Assembly (NCBI RefSeq): GCF_050436995.1
Contig: NC_134775.1
Location: 6,921,124 to 6,985,123 of the forward strand
Length of the DNA: 64,000 nucleotides
From: Anticarsia gemmatalis
Lineage: Eukaryota; Arthropoda; Insecta; Lepidoptera; Erebidae
Direction: 5' to 3'
Shown here: piece by piece, positions 44,301-54,401 of the stretch
Position numbering within the stretch: position 1 is the stretch's first letter
Layout: each line of letters starts with the position of its first letter
The notes under the pieces: model-generated
What the model saw: the letters and a program-made list of their open reading frames with translations, nothing else
What the model was told of the DNA's origin: nothing
Databases searched by the model: none
Made by a program: the position numbers and the translations under genes

Positions 44301-44474
44301 CATAGCAACAAACATTTGGTTTGCAATTTAAACTTACCTGAACAAAATATTGATAACATCAACGCATCATGTGAAGCCAAACTATTGAGTCGGCAATCTA
44401 CAACACCTTGTCATATGAATAAAATAATTTGTGAAGACACTGGATTGAATTACATTCATCGAATACATGGCTAG
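41370..44474 (+). CDS. BEL element I RNase H end, integrase and F-like envelope in one frame
   Basis: A 1035-residue open frame. It begins with the RNase H/linker segment QWAYIETKMNPADCATRGL. Integrase follows: zinc region HLATLHGGARLTLAFIRQRY to CVRCHRF, then HTGIDFTGNVD (D), IYSDCGTNFIGAS (D), GLWEAAVRSMKYHL (E) and IDDIVLIKDDNLPPGKWAMG. From about residue 600 an envelope-like part starts without a stop: a hydrophobic signal-peptide-like stretch (FLIIAATFLIFLSLCGGVKG), an ectodomain, a furin-like R-S-K-R at 43544-43555 and GLIDGVGYVANSLFG, resembling F-protein fusion regions. A coiled-coil-rich stretch follows. The frame stops at 44472-44474. Envelope capture is known in some BEL/Pao elements; expression as one polyprotein is inferred from the open frame. 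Confidence 0.8.
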   Translation, partial: QWAYIETKMNPADCATRGLYPNKLLTFNLWWEGPSLLKTFKGEQQLIKNCLFTTNIEKKQVVTTMDKTDDDNIIGNLLNKYSTLTRATRILTWIMRFITIARRNASTNRKSDTKTPLTYLTVNELDTCNKMIIKYVQICDFEMEYNLLSKNKSLPNKSAILKLHPYLDEHGLIRVGGRLNKTNLPSNMKNPVIVPRNGRFTHLLIEQAHLATLHGGARLTLAFIRQRYWIVGGNRAVKTQLRRCVRCHRFKTHNNSQLMADLPMQRVTPCRPFTHTGIDFTGNVDVKLNKGRGVKTSKGYIAIFVCMTTKAVHIELVSDLSSETFIAAFQRMCARRGTPKHIYSDCGTNFIGASKILRKEFELFKIELPPDFFDELSKLEVEWHFNAPAWPTAGGLWEAAVRSMKYHLRRVLGDQKLTYEEFSTLLAQIEACMNSRPLCTLTEDPDKFFNYLTPGHFLTGSPTMTLPLSSKEDDRKINLRQRWQLTEHMYHQFWKTWSNDYLVQLQTRCKWQKSTINLKIDDIVLIKDDNLPPGKWAMGRIIGVHPGSDGRVRVTTVKTQSGIMKRPITKLSPLPINDDKHDDCTTQTHCKTSTNQNLAKKTFLIIAATFLIFLSLCGGVKGANAQNFTSSARLTNLGDNRPIYYDNVGEILLIHDEWKLLLYFNLSTYWNGVKDIENYLGNVNLVCTKLDRRYCDVTMSQLFHELELLKHYNTLLLAPHKHLSGRSKRGLIDGVGYVANSLFGILDQRFADKYEEDIQTMKNNDNYLLELIKNQTSIVQLENEILEKKEANIKQQFSLINNFMNQTDLKLAKIESEITFAMAANYFSSTSLNAYLLLNNLKNMQEMLFNALTDVYQGHLDVHLLTPVNLIKQLTLISARLPKTLTLPVEDLQLNINTIYKLLNAKARVTGELFLLEVNIPLASDEDYSLFRVIPLPLKTSQNESATVLVSSQFVATNFRKNTYVSITENELRHCIEHSNKHLVCNLNLPEQNIDNINASCEAKLLSRQSTTPCHMNKIICEDTGLNYIHRIHG

Positions 44475-44476
44475 CG

Positions 44477-44719
44477 ATGTGCTGTGACTCATGCACATTA
44501 CGTACTATATGCGACGACGACGTCACAACACAAGTTATCAATGCGTCTACGATTGTATCATTGAAACAAGGCTGCATCTTACAAACTAGAACATTAATGA
44601 TACACTCTTGCAATGCAGCCTATACCAGCTTCAAACATCCAGGACCTGTTCCGGACATATTCAGTGACGCGCCGCGGAGTCAAGGCCACAGCGAGACCAG
44701 CACCAGCGACGCGGACTAA
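44477..44719 (+). pseudogene. Probable continuation of the BEL element I envelope
   Basis: An 80-residue frame shifted relative to the preceding ORF: CDSCTLRTICDDDVTTQVIN, IVSLKQGCILQTRTLMIHSC, then a Pro/Ser/Asp-rich end. The Cys-rich pattern fits the membrane-proximal part of F-like ectodomains. No transmembrane anchor follows, so the 3' end of env appears truncated or replaced. Confidence 0.5.
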
Positions 44720-44901
44720 TCGGGCTCAGACTTCCAATGATGTCCAATTTAATTTAGAATAGTTTTACACTTTATTTATATTCATTTACAAACATTTTAT
44801 ACTTATATACTTTTACATACATTTTATACTTTATATTTTTATTAACTTTGTAATAGCGATTTTCAGTCTATTGCCGTCGTCTTCTTTTCGGGTCGGGAAC
44901 A
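44720..44901 (+). other. AT-rich region before candidate LTR of element I
   Basis: No ORF. It ends in the purine-containing CGGGTCGGGAACA that could be the polypurine tract. Confidence 0.4.
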
Positions 44902-45135
44902 TGTACGGTTTCGTACATTAACCTACATTTTGTATGGAATAATATAAAATGTTTAGCTGATTTAGCATTTACTTATATCGAACGATTATTAACGTTTTTA
45001 CTTGCTGTGCAATTTAACTCCCCGTACCGAACACACGTCGCGTAGTCGCCTGAGAATCGCTAACTAAACAATTTTGGGGAATTAAGAATAAATCGGTTTT
45101 ATTACTACTCCGGTCTACTTCTATTACACGCCACA
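44902..45135 (+). repeat. Candidate 3' LTR of BEL element I
   Basis: It begins TGTACGGTTTCG after a purine-containing tract and ends ...ATTACACGCCACA (TG...CA), with AATAAATC near 45087 as polyadenylation candidate. The end point is uncertain because the 5' LTR is not available. Confidence 0.4.
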
Positions 45136-45561
45136 TCATCTACCTACTCAACATCCGCTGCTCTCCACTAACTATCAAATGACACTGTTCAGAGACCAAA
45201 AAAGCACTACGTCAGCTATGCAAGCTGGTATTCTCGTAGGCCCGATAATATATTTGTAAAACTATAACTAATATTTAAATAAATAATAAATAATCTTATA
45301 ATAAATTATAAAATAAATACGACTTACATGTATATATATATAATTTTAAATATTATCCGGTACTAAATATATAAAATAATTGGATGTGTCATGTGTCATG
45401 TGTTGTGTATCCAAATATCTGTACAATGGCCGAAACAGAATACTAATTAATTATGCACACGCGCAACACTGATATTATGTGATAAACAAACACCAAAGAA
45501 TGAACAATCAACACAAGTAAGTACCATGTTACAGAACTTGTACTGACATAAATCATAATTA
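45136..45561 (-). other. 3' non-coding region of non-LTR element J and joint with element I
   Basis: AT-rich sequence downstream (minus strand) of the J ORF2 stop, with ATGTGTCATGTGTCATGTGT-type short repeats near 45385. The boundary with element I lies between about 45135 and 45245. Confidence 0.45.
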
Positions 45562-48414
45562 TTAGGTTAACGCTTTTTGGTTATCTATTAAATATGTCTT
45601 AAACTTTTGCCTGAATGTGTACACTGTTTTTAGATCTCGCAAAGGTGGTGGGAGATCATTCCAACAATGAGTTGCGGCGAATTTGAAACTGCCCCTGAAG
45701 GCGCTGGTCCTGTGACTTGTGGTGACTAAAAGATGAGATGCCGCACGTGTACTGTAATAGTTAACATCACGAGACCACAATAACTTTTTAAATAGGTATT
45801 CAGGTTTTTTGGTTAAGACAATACCAAATAGGAGAGTTGCCAGATGAAGTTGTCTCCGAGCAGCCATTTTCAAAAGATTTCCATTGTTTATGAACGGACA
45901 TGTGTACGAAATGGAATGTTATAGCAGAAGCGAGCACATGCATTCTGAACCCGTTGAATCACTCTTTCCGTTCTCCTCAGAAGATAAGGGCCAAACACAA
46001 CATCTGCATAGTTTAGTTTGGAAAGTATCAGTGTCTCACAGAGCAACAGCCGCATTTCTATACTTAGGTGCTGCCGGATTCGGTATAGCAGTTTGAGACG
46101 GTAAAAACAGTTTCTTACAGCTTTGAGTACATGCGTCTCAAAATGCAGTTCACCATCCATGACTAAACCTAAATTGCGCGCCTCACTTACTTGCTCTATG
46201 GGACAGCCATCAACAATCAGCGAAGGGTTCAGATCCTTTATCTTTTTGATACATTCCTTTGAGCCTAGTATTAAAAATTTTGATTTTAATGGGTTTAGTA
46301 CAAGTGAATTTTTTCTAGCCCACGCAGATATTTCACTTAAACCAGAATTCATTTTATTTACAGAATTCCGGCAGTCATCCGGGGTAAATGATGTATATAG
46401 CTGGAGGTCATCGGCATACATGTGATACTGACTATGGTGTACATGGTTGATGACGTCTGCACTGTACAATAAAAAGAGGATTGGTGAGAGCACCGAACCC
46501 TGAGGCACGCCCCGGGTTACCGGACAACAGGAAGAATTAACCTTGTTACCATCTCTGGAATCTACTAATTGAACAAACTGAGACCTATCAGTTAAATAAC
46601 TATGAAACCACTTTACTGTTGATGAGTCACACCTATAATATGCAAGTTTCGAAAGAAGAAGAGAAATATTAATTGTTTCAAATGCACGGGAATAATCTAA
46701 CAGCACAAGTAGTGTGCCCATGCCTTTGTCTCTAGCATTCAAAATATCATCTACAACGTCAAGAAGAGTGGTGGTAGTGCTATGTCCCGAACGAAATCCT
46801 GACTGCCGCTGTGGAATTATGTTATATTTCTCAAGAAATTTCTTTAACTGATTGCTGACCACCTTCTCTAGAACTTTGGATAAACATGGGAGCAAACTAA
46901 TTGGTGTAAGATCTGTAGCAACAGATGGATCAGGAATTTTAGGTATTGGTTTGATAATAGCAGTTTTCCATACATTAGGGAAAGTAGAGGATGTGATAGA
47001 TTTATTTACAATTGCAGTTATGTATGGAAGGCTATCAGGCAGTGTCATTAATACCATTTGCAATGAAATGTCATCAGCACCCATAGCATTGGACTTGAGA
47101 CCGTAGATATGCGAACGCACTACTTCTTCAGTAACTGGCTCTAGCCCGTAGGTAGCTGAGTGGAATCTATTTGTTTCATAGAATATCAAGTCTGATACTG
47201 AGACTGTATCATTGCCAAGGATATTTAAGAAGTGTTTATTTAGCTCTTCAGGGTTATTAAATGTATTTGGTAGATCCTGTGCCTTTTGTTTACCGATTTT
47301 AATAGTTGATTTAAAACTGTGCCATAGTTTATTTGGTGTTTTGATATTCTTATTTATGTGGGTTTCAAAGTATACCCTTTTTTCGCTTTCAATTGCCCTA
47401 GTCACTATACCTTTCATGTCTAAATAACTTTTCCTATTGATGTCTGTTCTATGTACTTGATTTAAAGCGTGTATGGTACCGGTCTCGCAATTTCACCATT
47501 TCTTTGATTGTATCAGTAATCCGTGGGTAGGATTTATTTCTGATATGTAATCTAGTAATTGGTGCATATACATTGAAAAGAGTTGTGATAAAAGTATTGA
47601 ATAGTATCACCATATCAGTCACACTATCCAAAGTAGCTAAGTATGACCAATCAAGTCTACTAAGGTCTTCCTGAAAAATCTCAGGCAAAATACAATGTAA
47701 TGGTCTACATTGAATCCATCGTGGGGAAGGTTTACTAATTTTAAATGAGCAAGTCACAGCTAAAATGGCATGTTGTCCAAGTTCTGGTTTATATGTGACA
47801 GTAGTATTGTTAATTTGAACATCAGTACATACAATATCTATACGTGTTTTACTATGTTCTGTAAAATGTGTAGGTTTTTCAATTACTTGGACAAGCCCTG
47901 TGTATTGTAAAAAGTTATTTAATAAGATGTTGCTGGTTTCACTGCTGTTTAAACAATTAATGTTAAAGTCACCTAGTAGAATAGTTTTATCGGCTTTACT
48001 GAAGGAAGTGAGAGAGGCTGTGATCCCATCCAAGAAGGTGTTTATATCTAACCAAGGAGGTCTGTAAGCTGTTCCTATGACTACCGATTGTGAATTAATA
48101 TTGAGTTGCAGACACATTTGCTCGACACAGGGTGTTGATAGATGTGTTAAGGTTCGAACCTTGAGGTCATGGCGCACGTAGAAGCCTACGCCTCCTCCAC
48201 GACCTCCTCTCACACTGGATGGCCTTGGCACATGTCTTAAACGATAATTTGGTACTATCGGAGCACAACCCTCTTCCCTGTCCCTTAGCCAAGTTTCATT
48301 TATCGCCATTATGTCCACTGCCAGTTCATCCATTGCCAATAAAAATTCGTCATGGCGTGTGCCTAAGGAGCCAGCATTAAATAAACCTACTTTTAAGTAC
48401 TTAGTCTTTGTCAT
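45562..48414 (-). pseudogene. Non-LTR element J ORF2: endonuclease and reverse transcriptase
   Basis: The minus strand encodes an APE-type endonuclease (48414-47449: VGLFNAGSLGTRHDE, DIMAINETWLRDRE, GGGVGFYVRHDL, TILLGDFNINCL, RIDIVCTD, GQHAILAVTC) and an RT (47417-45888: TPISLLPCLSKVLEKVV, QSGFRSGHSTTTTLLDVV, LLDYSRAFETINISLL, TRGVPQGSVLSPILF, catalytic YADDLQLY). The C-terminal tail (45873-45562) includes FAATHCWNDLPPPLRDLKTV. One-base shifts occur near 47455-47475 and 45893-45900; otherwise it is complete. CR1/jockey-type organisation. ORF1 lies upstream at 52585-53616, separated by a solo LTR and a Helitron. Confidence 0.85.
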
Positions 48415-48520
48415 AGTTATAGCTTATGATTTTCAAAAACCTTTGTATTTTAAGTTTGCCTAAACGTGTGTATTTGTATGTATGTGCCAGTATGCAACGC
48501 AGATGTAAGATTATACCATT

Positions 48521-51087
48521 TGTGGAGGACTACTATTCTTCCAATAAGAACACCGGTTGCGAAGTAATATATTTATTTTATTTACCTACCTACTTTAAAT
48601 CTTCAAAGTGGACTGTATATTTCTATGTACTTTACAATGTTCTTACTATTTTCTTTACTATGTTCATACGATGACTATGTTCATACTATTCATTCACTAT
48701 GTACAGTTTTACAAAATACTTTGCTTCTAATATTCACTATGTTCATTCTATGTTCTTTTCTTCCAAGTGATCACCATGAGCTTAAAACTTAAACTGATGT
48801 TACGCAGCGCGCGTCCCTATTTATATTCACAAACATTGTTTCTACACTAATCTAGAATCAAACGGAATGATCAAGCGCTCCGTGCCGCACCGCGCGAGGT
48901 TCGAGAACGCCGCCGTCTCGCTCGCGCGTACGCGACTCGCCTATACAGGGTGTAAACGACAGCCTACCGAAAACGAAAAAAAATGACTTTAGACACGATT
49001 CTGGTGCTTATGGCGTTGAAAATTTTCATCGGTTTTTTCTTGATTTTTCCGATTTTTTATGCGTTTTTTTTTATTTTTTCTGGTATTATTTCGTTAATAC
49101 TACACAATGCAACATGAATATGAAAAAAAAACCGTCATATTACTGTTTTTCACAAAAAACAGCAATGGATTAAAACAACGTATAAATTCGCTATCAGCTG
49201 TTCGGCCAACGACACCGCGCCGGCGGCGGCCGGCCGCGACGGTCGACGTCACGCCGCTTACCTACGCGCGCCACACAGACACGATTACTCACACAGCTGT
49301 CAACCTCACACTCACTAGTATGCAGCGTTACTTAGTATTTGTTCTATGTTAAAAATGAAAATTACATAATTATCCCGCTCTCCGATAAAAGGTAAATTCA
49401 TAAGATTTAAAATGTGTGATATCTTATTATTACACGTACAAATACATACAGAACAACAAAAAATCCTATTGATATTCTTTAGCGCTATAAAAATCTCTAA
49501 TAAACAATTTAACATGTATTGTCGCTTTGTTCCATTTGTTCTTGCAAAATTCTATTCGATATTTACACGCTCATTCATACTTCATACAAGCGCGGTGCGA
49601 CTCGAAAAGTAGATGGCCGTAGTGACGCGTGACGCCGCGACCGCGCGTGGATGTTACATAGATGGGATGCGACAAAATGGATGCTAAGTAATTCTCCGGG
49701 GATTATGAATTATGATAAGTTAGTTTCTCTGATAAGAATATTAATGGATATTGATTGTTATCATTGTTATGTACCTACATTTTTTATGGTTTAATTAAAT
49801 AAACGTTTCGTGTTTATTTTATTTACTTTAAGCTGATTTTATGTTATAAATATCAAAGTTATTAGTATAGTTAGTTAGTATTTGGTATTTGAATAAAACT
49901 ACAATGCAACCAGTAACAACTGTGACAAGTAAAAATAGTAATGCCACATCAATATTTTATTGAATCTAATCTCTCGCTGGGATCCTAACTCGTCGCTCGT
50001 CACCAAATCGGCGGCGTGCGCACGGACGGCGCGGAGGGAGCGGGTGGCGCGGGCGAGGGGCGGCGCGAGTGAGCGGAGAGGCGCCCGCGCCGGCGGCTCT
50101 CTTTGATCGATAGTTCGAGCAATTCGCTCGCGGAAGACGGAAGCTCTTCACCGGTGTCGTTCGTTATGTCCTATTCGTCGTGTCGTGTGTGAACTGCTGT
50201 TTATTATTACTTGTTATTGTTCCGGTTTTGAGTTGTTAGTGTTTTTATTGTTATTATTTTTGTTGTTATTGTTTTCAAAGTGCAGTTGTGTTCGTAAATA
50301 GGAAGAAATGTTGATGTGTTATGTATGGTGAAGCACGTGGAAGTGCACGGCGTGCTCTGCACCTGTACGTCCGGATCCAAAGGTACTCAAACTCTCGCCA
50401 TACACCAGGTATTTGCGTGTTGATAGACATTGATAACAATTTGTTTTAGCACTTTCTTATTATTGGTTACATTTTGCTATTATTGTTTGATTTCACGTAA
50501 GCCAAGTAGGTACCTACCTACTTACAATTTTACTATGAGATATTGTAACATACGGGCCTACTTACGATACCAAAAACGATACATAAGATTGTTATCTAAT
50601 GATAGGGTTGCATACTAGTGAGCGCATAGACGTGGTGGTACGCGTATGTACCTACGACGCGTCGCGACATGTCGTCGCTCAGCGCGCCGCCGCCGCCAGA
50701 AATCTCGTAGGCATGCGCGGAGATACATCGCGTTGTTCACTATACATTGAACGCTCAAAAATGACTAACTCGGGAACCAATCATTTCCGAGAAATATCGT
50801 TGGAGTAAATTTCGCGCATACAGTGTCACAAACTTACCAGTAAAGTTTTCGGTTAGCTGTCATTTACACCCTGTATATCTGTCTCGTTCTTGATCTTTCG
50901 GGAACAGTCGGCGCGCTTGATCGAAGGATCGCCGCCGCTTACAATGTTCGCGATTGTTCTTTCGTGCTATTCTAAACGCCTAGAATTTTCTAATAATAAT
51001 ATACTTAATGCTACGAATTTCTACAATGTTCTACGTGCGTGAATGAAACGTAATATTTTATGCCTAAATATGATTCCATCGTGCACA
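48521..51087 (-). repeat. Solo LTR of the BEL F/K family with CCATT target duplication
   Basis: On the plus strand it runs TGTGGAGGACTACTATTCTT ... CATCGTGCACA, the reverse of the LTRs at 31168 and 53701 but clearly diverged. CCATT is duplicated at 48516-48520 and 51088-51092. It is interrupted by CAGGGTG copy 3; without it the LTR is about 640 bp. It lies in the region between ORF1 and ORF2 of element J. A solo LTR forms by recombination between the two LTRs of a former complete element. Confidence 0.9.
48946..50873 (+). mobile_element. CAGGGTG-ended TA-target DNA element, copy 3
   Basis: The ends are CAGGGTGTAAACGACAGCCT (48946) and CATTTACACCCTG (50873), with TA just outside (48944-48945, 50874-50875). 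1928 bp, same orientation as copy 1 and very similar to it but without the SINE. Nested in the solo LTR. Confidence 0.9.
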
Positions 51088-51157
51088 CCATTAAATTTCT
51101 TGAAACCAGTTTTTGTACATATTGTTTTGTATATATTTCTTTGTTTTATTAGTAAAA

Positions 51158-52338
51158 CTAGCTGACCCGTGCGGCTCCGCTCGCGTGAATTTCGTACTGT
51201 TGCTTATTCGTTTGAGCACGCGAATTGCGAAGCACTCGATACACCTACACATAAAAATGTTAACAACTCTTTTGTCATCTAATGGTTATTTACGAAAGGG
51301 ACCCGAAGGGCACACAATGTGACACAGGCTCAGGCAGGCCTGATTTCCTGTGGTTACCTTCTTTTCCGCTCTCGTCTGTATCCGTAGCAGTTTACAGTGT
51401 AAAATATAATACCTTATTATAGACTGACCATTGCTTACCCGTCTGGATTCAGAATATTATTATAGGTCCTATCTGCGCCGGAGCTCTTCAGACGCGTAAT
51501 AATGTATACTTACGATGATACGTCCGAAACCGCGTAACCCGTAATTATTTTTTATACTTATATCATCCGTTGTTTATTTTTTAAAACTTACCACATAGTC
51601 TGTTTCATAGCTATCCAATTTATTTCCTTAATGCAACCAATTAATTTGGTTATGTGTTACGAACTACAACGCCATCTGTTAGTAGCGGCGAACAACGACC
51701 ACAAACGAAATTATTCAGTTTGCCACCTAGGATATCCCGACCGCACCGGACCCACGTAAACCAACATTTTTGTGTAATAAATCATACAACATTTATGTTT
51801 GAAAATCTTATAAATGTATAGCCTGTTTCAAAGGTATTTTTTTTACAATAAAGCAATCAAAATAAATTAATTAGGAAAAACATGCTTTGTTGCGGACTAT
51901 ACGCCATCTATTGGTTGGTGCGAACTACAGGTATCGATACGGCAGGCGCCGCGAACTATATTGCGAATGTTGTGAAATGGATTCGCAACGCCATCTATGG
52001 TATCTTTAGGGAAACGCAGGATCGAAAGATTTCTACGTATTTTTTTCAATTTTCTAAAAATCTATGAAAAATTATGCGATAAAAAGTATCCTAGGAACTG
52101 CTCCACTACTTATTCTATGCATATAGCAAATTTCAGTGCGTTCTATCCGGTAGTTTTTACGTGATAGCGACACATACAGACGGAGGACAGACAGACAGAC
52201 AGACAGACAGACAGAAAAGAAAATTATAAATTGCAGATTCGGTATCAGTATCCGTTACAGAACATCCCCCATTGGTTTTTTTTTAAATATATTCAATGTA
52301 CAGAATTGACCTCTCTACAGATTTATTATAAGTATAGA
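51158..52338 (-). mobile_element. Non-autonomous Helitron, minus orientation
   Basis: Read on the minus strand it starts TCTATACTTATAATAAATCT and ends GCACGGGTCAGCTAG. The flanks are A (5') and T (3'). The 1181-bp body contains a run of CAGA/GACA units (about 52190-52214) and no Rep/helicase gene. It lies in non-coding sequence of element J. Confidence 0.8.
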
Positions 52339-52465
52339 TGATGTGTGTGTGTAATGTGTAGATAAAGTATACTGTTGTCATGTATAAATAATATTAGTAA
52401 AATGATGTGTGTGTGTAATGTGTAGATAAAGTATACTGTTGTCATGTATAAATAATTACATAATA
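52339..52465. repeat. 64-bp tandem duplication
   Basis: Two adjacent, nearly identical units, each beginning TGATGTGTGTGTGTAATGTG and containing AAGTATACTGTTGTCATG. The first unit starts exactly at the Helitron end. Confidence 0.9.
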
Positions 52466-52584
52466 AAATAGGTAAAATGATTAATATTATATAAAATGAT
52501 ACATAAATAATTATTATGATATGACTATAAAATACACTAACTATATTGACTTTTACACTGTTACTCAAGTGATATATGTGCAGA

Positions 52585-53616
52585 TTATACATTATATGAG
52601 CCAAAAACTCTTTCGACGTCTGCTTCACACCTAATTGGGAATGTCTTATCCCCAGGCTTGTTCCGAGCATAGATGCGACCACGCTTGACCCATACAAATT
52701 TCCACCCGAAACGCTGGCCCGATTCCCGCGCCGCCCGAAATAATTGGCGGTTAACCTTAGTGAGGCGCTCGTTGACGTAGATACGCCTTGGTGTTCCCGA
52801 AACGATGTCGGCCGACGTTGCTCCCCGGCGAGTACGCGCGCTTTGTAGCAACTCGTCCCGCAGTTCCCGCCTCGCCAAGCGCGCCACAAGTGGGCGAGGG
52901 CGCGACTCCGGGCCCGCCGGATCCGTAGCCACGATGTGCCGTACGCCAACTCTTTCAGCGCTGACGATTTCCTTATCGTCCAACGCAACACCCAACTTGA
53001 CAGTAAGCTGTAAGATGACGTGCACTGGGTTTTCTCCGCTTGCCTCGAGAATATTTGCGACCTCAATGTCATTCGCCAGAAGCTCTTGGTCGCGCTCATT
53101 AAGGTCTTGCCTGAGCTGAGAGATTATACAATCGTGACTCTCAGTTTGAGTGTACTTCATGCTCTCCAGAGTAGTGACCCTGTCCTCCAGAGCGTCGACC
53201 TTGTGGTGGTATTCCTTAACCGATTGCTTTATATCGGCAAGTTCATTACGAAAGAACTGCAGATCCTGGTTAATAGATCGCAGATTATCCCGAAGACATT
53301 TTAGCTCCTCTGTAATGTCATGAGCTATTTCGTGTGTCGATTCTAGAGTGGTGTTAAATGGAGAACTGTGCCGTAAAAAGTCTTCCGAATTGCGATTGGC
53401 AGCCTGCGCAGTAGTGTCTTTAGTGGCTGCTGTTATCCCTGGTTTTTTCCCGGGCGCTCTGGATTAAATGCAGTCTGGGCAATGCCAAGAGGGAGATACA
53501 TTGCCAGCAGGAGGCAACTGAACACAGCGCAAATGGAAATAACCGTCGCAGTTGCGACATCTCGCGGCTTCGCCCGACGACAGAAAGCGCCGACAACGAC
53601 CACAGCTCTTAGACAT
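52585..53616 (-). pseudogene. Non-LTR element J ORF1: PHD-type finger, coiled coil, FP-like domain
   Basis: ORF1 proteins of CR1-type elements bind RNA. It starts at ATG 53616: MSKSCGRCRRFLSSGEAARC, then CDGYFHLRCVQL and SWHCPDC form a PHD-type zinc finger. An in-frame TAA follows at 53464-53466. After it come a coiled-coil segment (RDNLRSINQDLQFFRNELAD, VDALEDRVTTLESM), further heptads, and from about 53050 a domain with VRHIVATDPAGPESRPRPLV, ERLTKVNRQLFRAARESGQR and FGWKFVWVKRGRIYARNKPG like those near baculovirus-FP-type ORF1 C-termini. It stops at 52585. One nonsense codon; otherwise readable. Confidence 0.75.
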
Positions 53617-53700
53617 GATTATTGGTCGTGGACCTACTAGTACGTACTTGATGTAAAAGATGGCGTTATAGCAAAATTAGAGCAAATGACGTATAGTACG

Positions 53701-54401
53701 TGTGGAGGATTACTATTCTTCCAATAAGAACACCGGTTGCGAAGTAATATATTTACTTTATTTTCTTCAAATCTTCAATGTGGACTGTATTATAAACTAT
53801 TTACTATACACTGTTAATATACTTTACTATGTACGGTTTATTCACTATGTACTTTTCTTCTTTCTCCGATGTGATCTTCATTCGATGAGTTTAAAACTTA
53901 AACTGCCGCTACTCGGCGCGCGTCCATATTTATATTCACAAACATTGCTTCTAGAATCATAGCGAAAGATCAAGCGCGCCGTGTCGCGCCGCGCGATGTT
54001 CTAGAGATTTTCCGTCTCGCTCGCGCATACGCGTTTTGCCAATACGTCTTTCTCATTCTTGTACTTTCGGGAACGATCGGCGTGTTTAATCGAAGGATCG
54101 CCGGCGCTCGGTGTTTCGCGATTGTTCCTTCGTATGATTCTTATTAACTGGAAGGTTCTAATAATAATATTCGTGTTTCTACAAAGTTCTATGAAAACAA
54201 AAGGTTGTTAATGATATTTCTAAATAATGAATTTGACATAAACGTATAAAGTAAGAATTTAAATGTTAATTATTATTTAAAATATGCTATTATTTATATA
54301 TTTATGTAAACAATGTGCAATCTAATTTTTACGTATTACTTTATGCGTTTATGTGCCTAATTTACTATATACAAAAGTTATTTATGCGTTCATCGTGCAC
54401 A
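53701..54401 (-). repeat. 3' LTR of BEL element K
   Basis: On the minus strand TGTGCACGATGAACGC ... AATCCTCCACA, almost identical to the LTR of element F. It includes the TATA box TATAAATATGG (complement at about 53925) and the pol stop codon. Confidence 0.9.

Larger units (their letters stand above)
37691..45135 (+). mobile_element. BEL/Pao retrotransposon I with envelope-like domain
   Basis: The order is gag, protease, RT, (RNase H lost), integrase, env-like domain and a probable 3' LTR. The region between RT and integrase is replaced by a Transib-like remnant (40223-41369). It is a different family from BEL elements F and K. Dead: it has a frameshift in gag, a stop between protease and RT, the internal replacement and a frame break in env. 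Confidence 0.85.

Noticed and set aside
41370..44719. Endogenous baculovirus F gene
   Set aside because: The F-like region is in frame with a BEL integrase and no other baculovirus gene is nearby; a retroelement envelope explains it better.
52190..52214. GACA repeat as a CRISPR-like or satellite array
   Set aside because: A short simple repeat inside a Helitron; no spacers, and the genome is eukaryotic.
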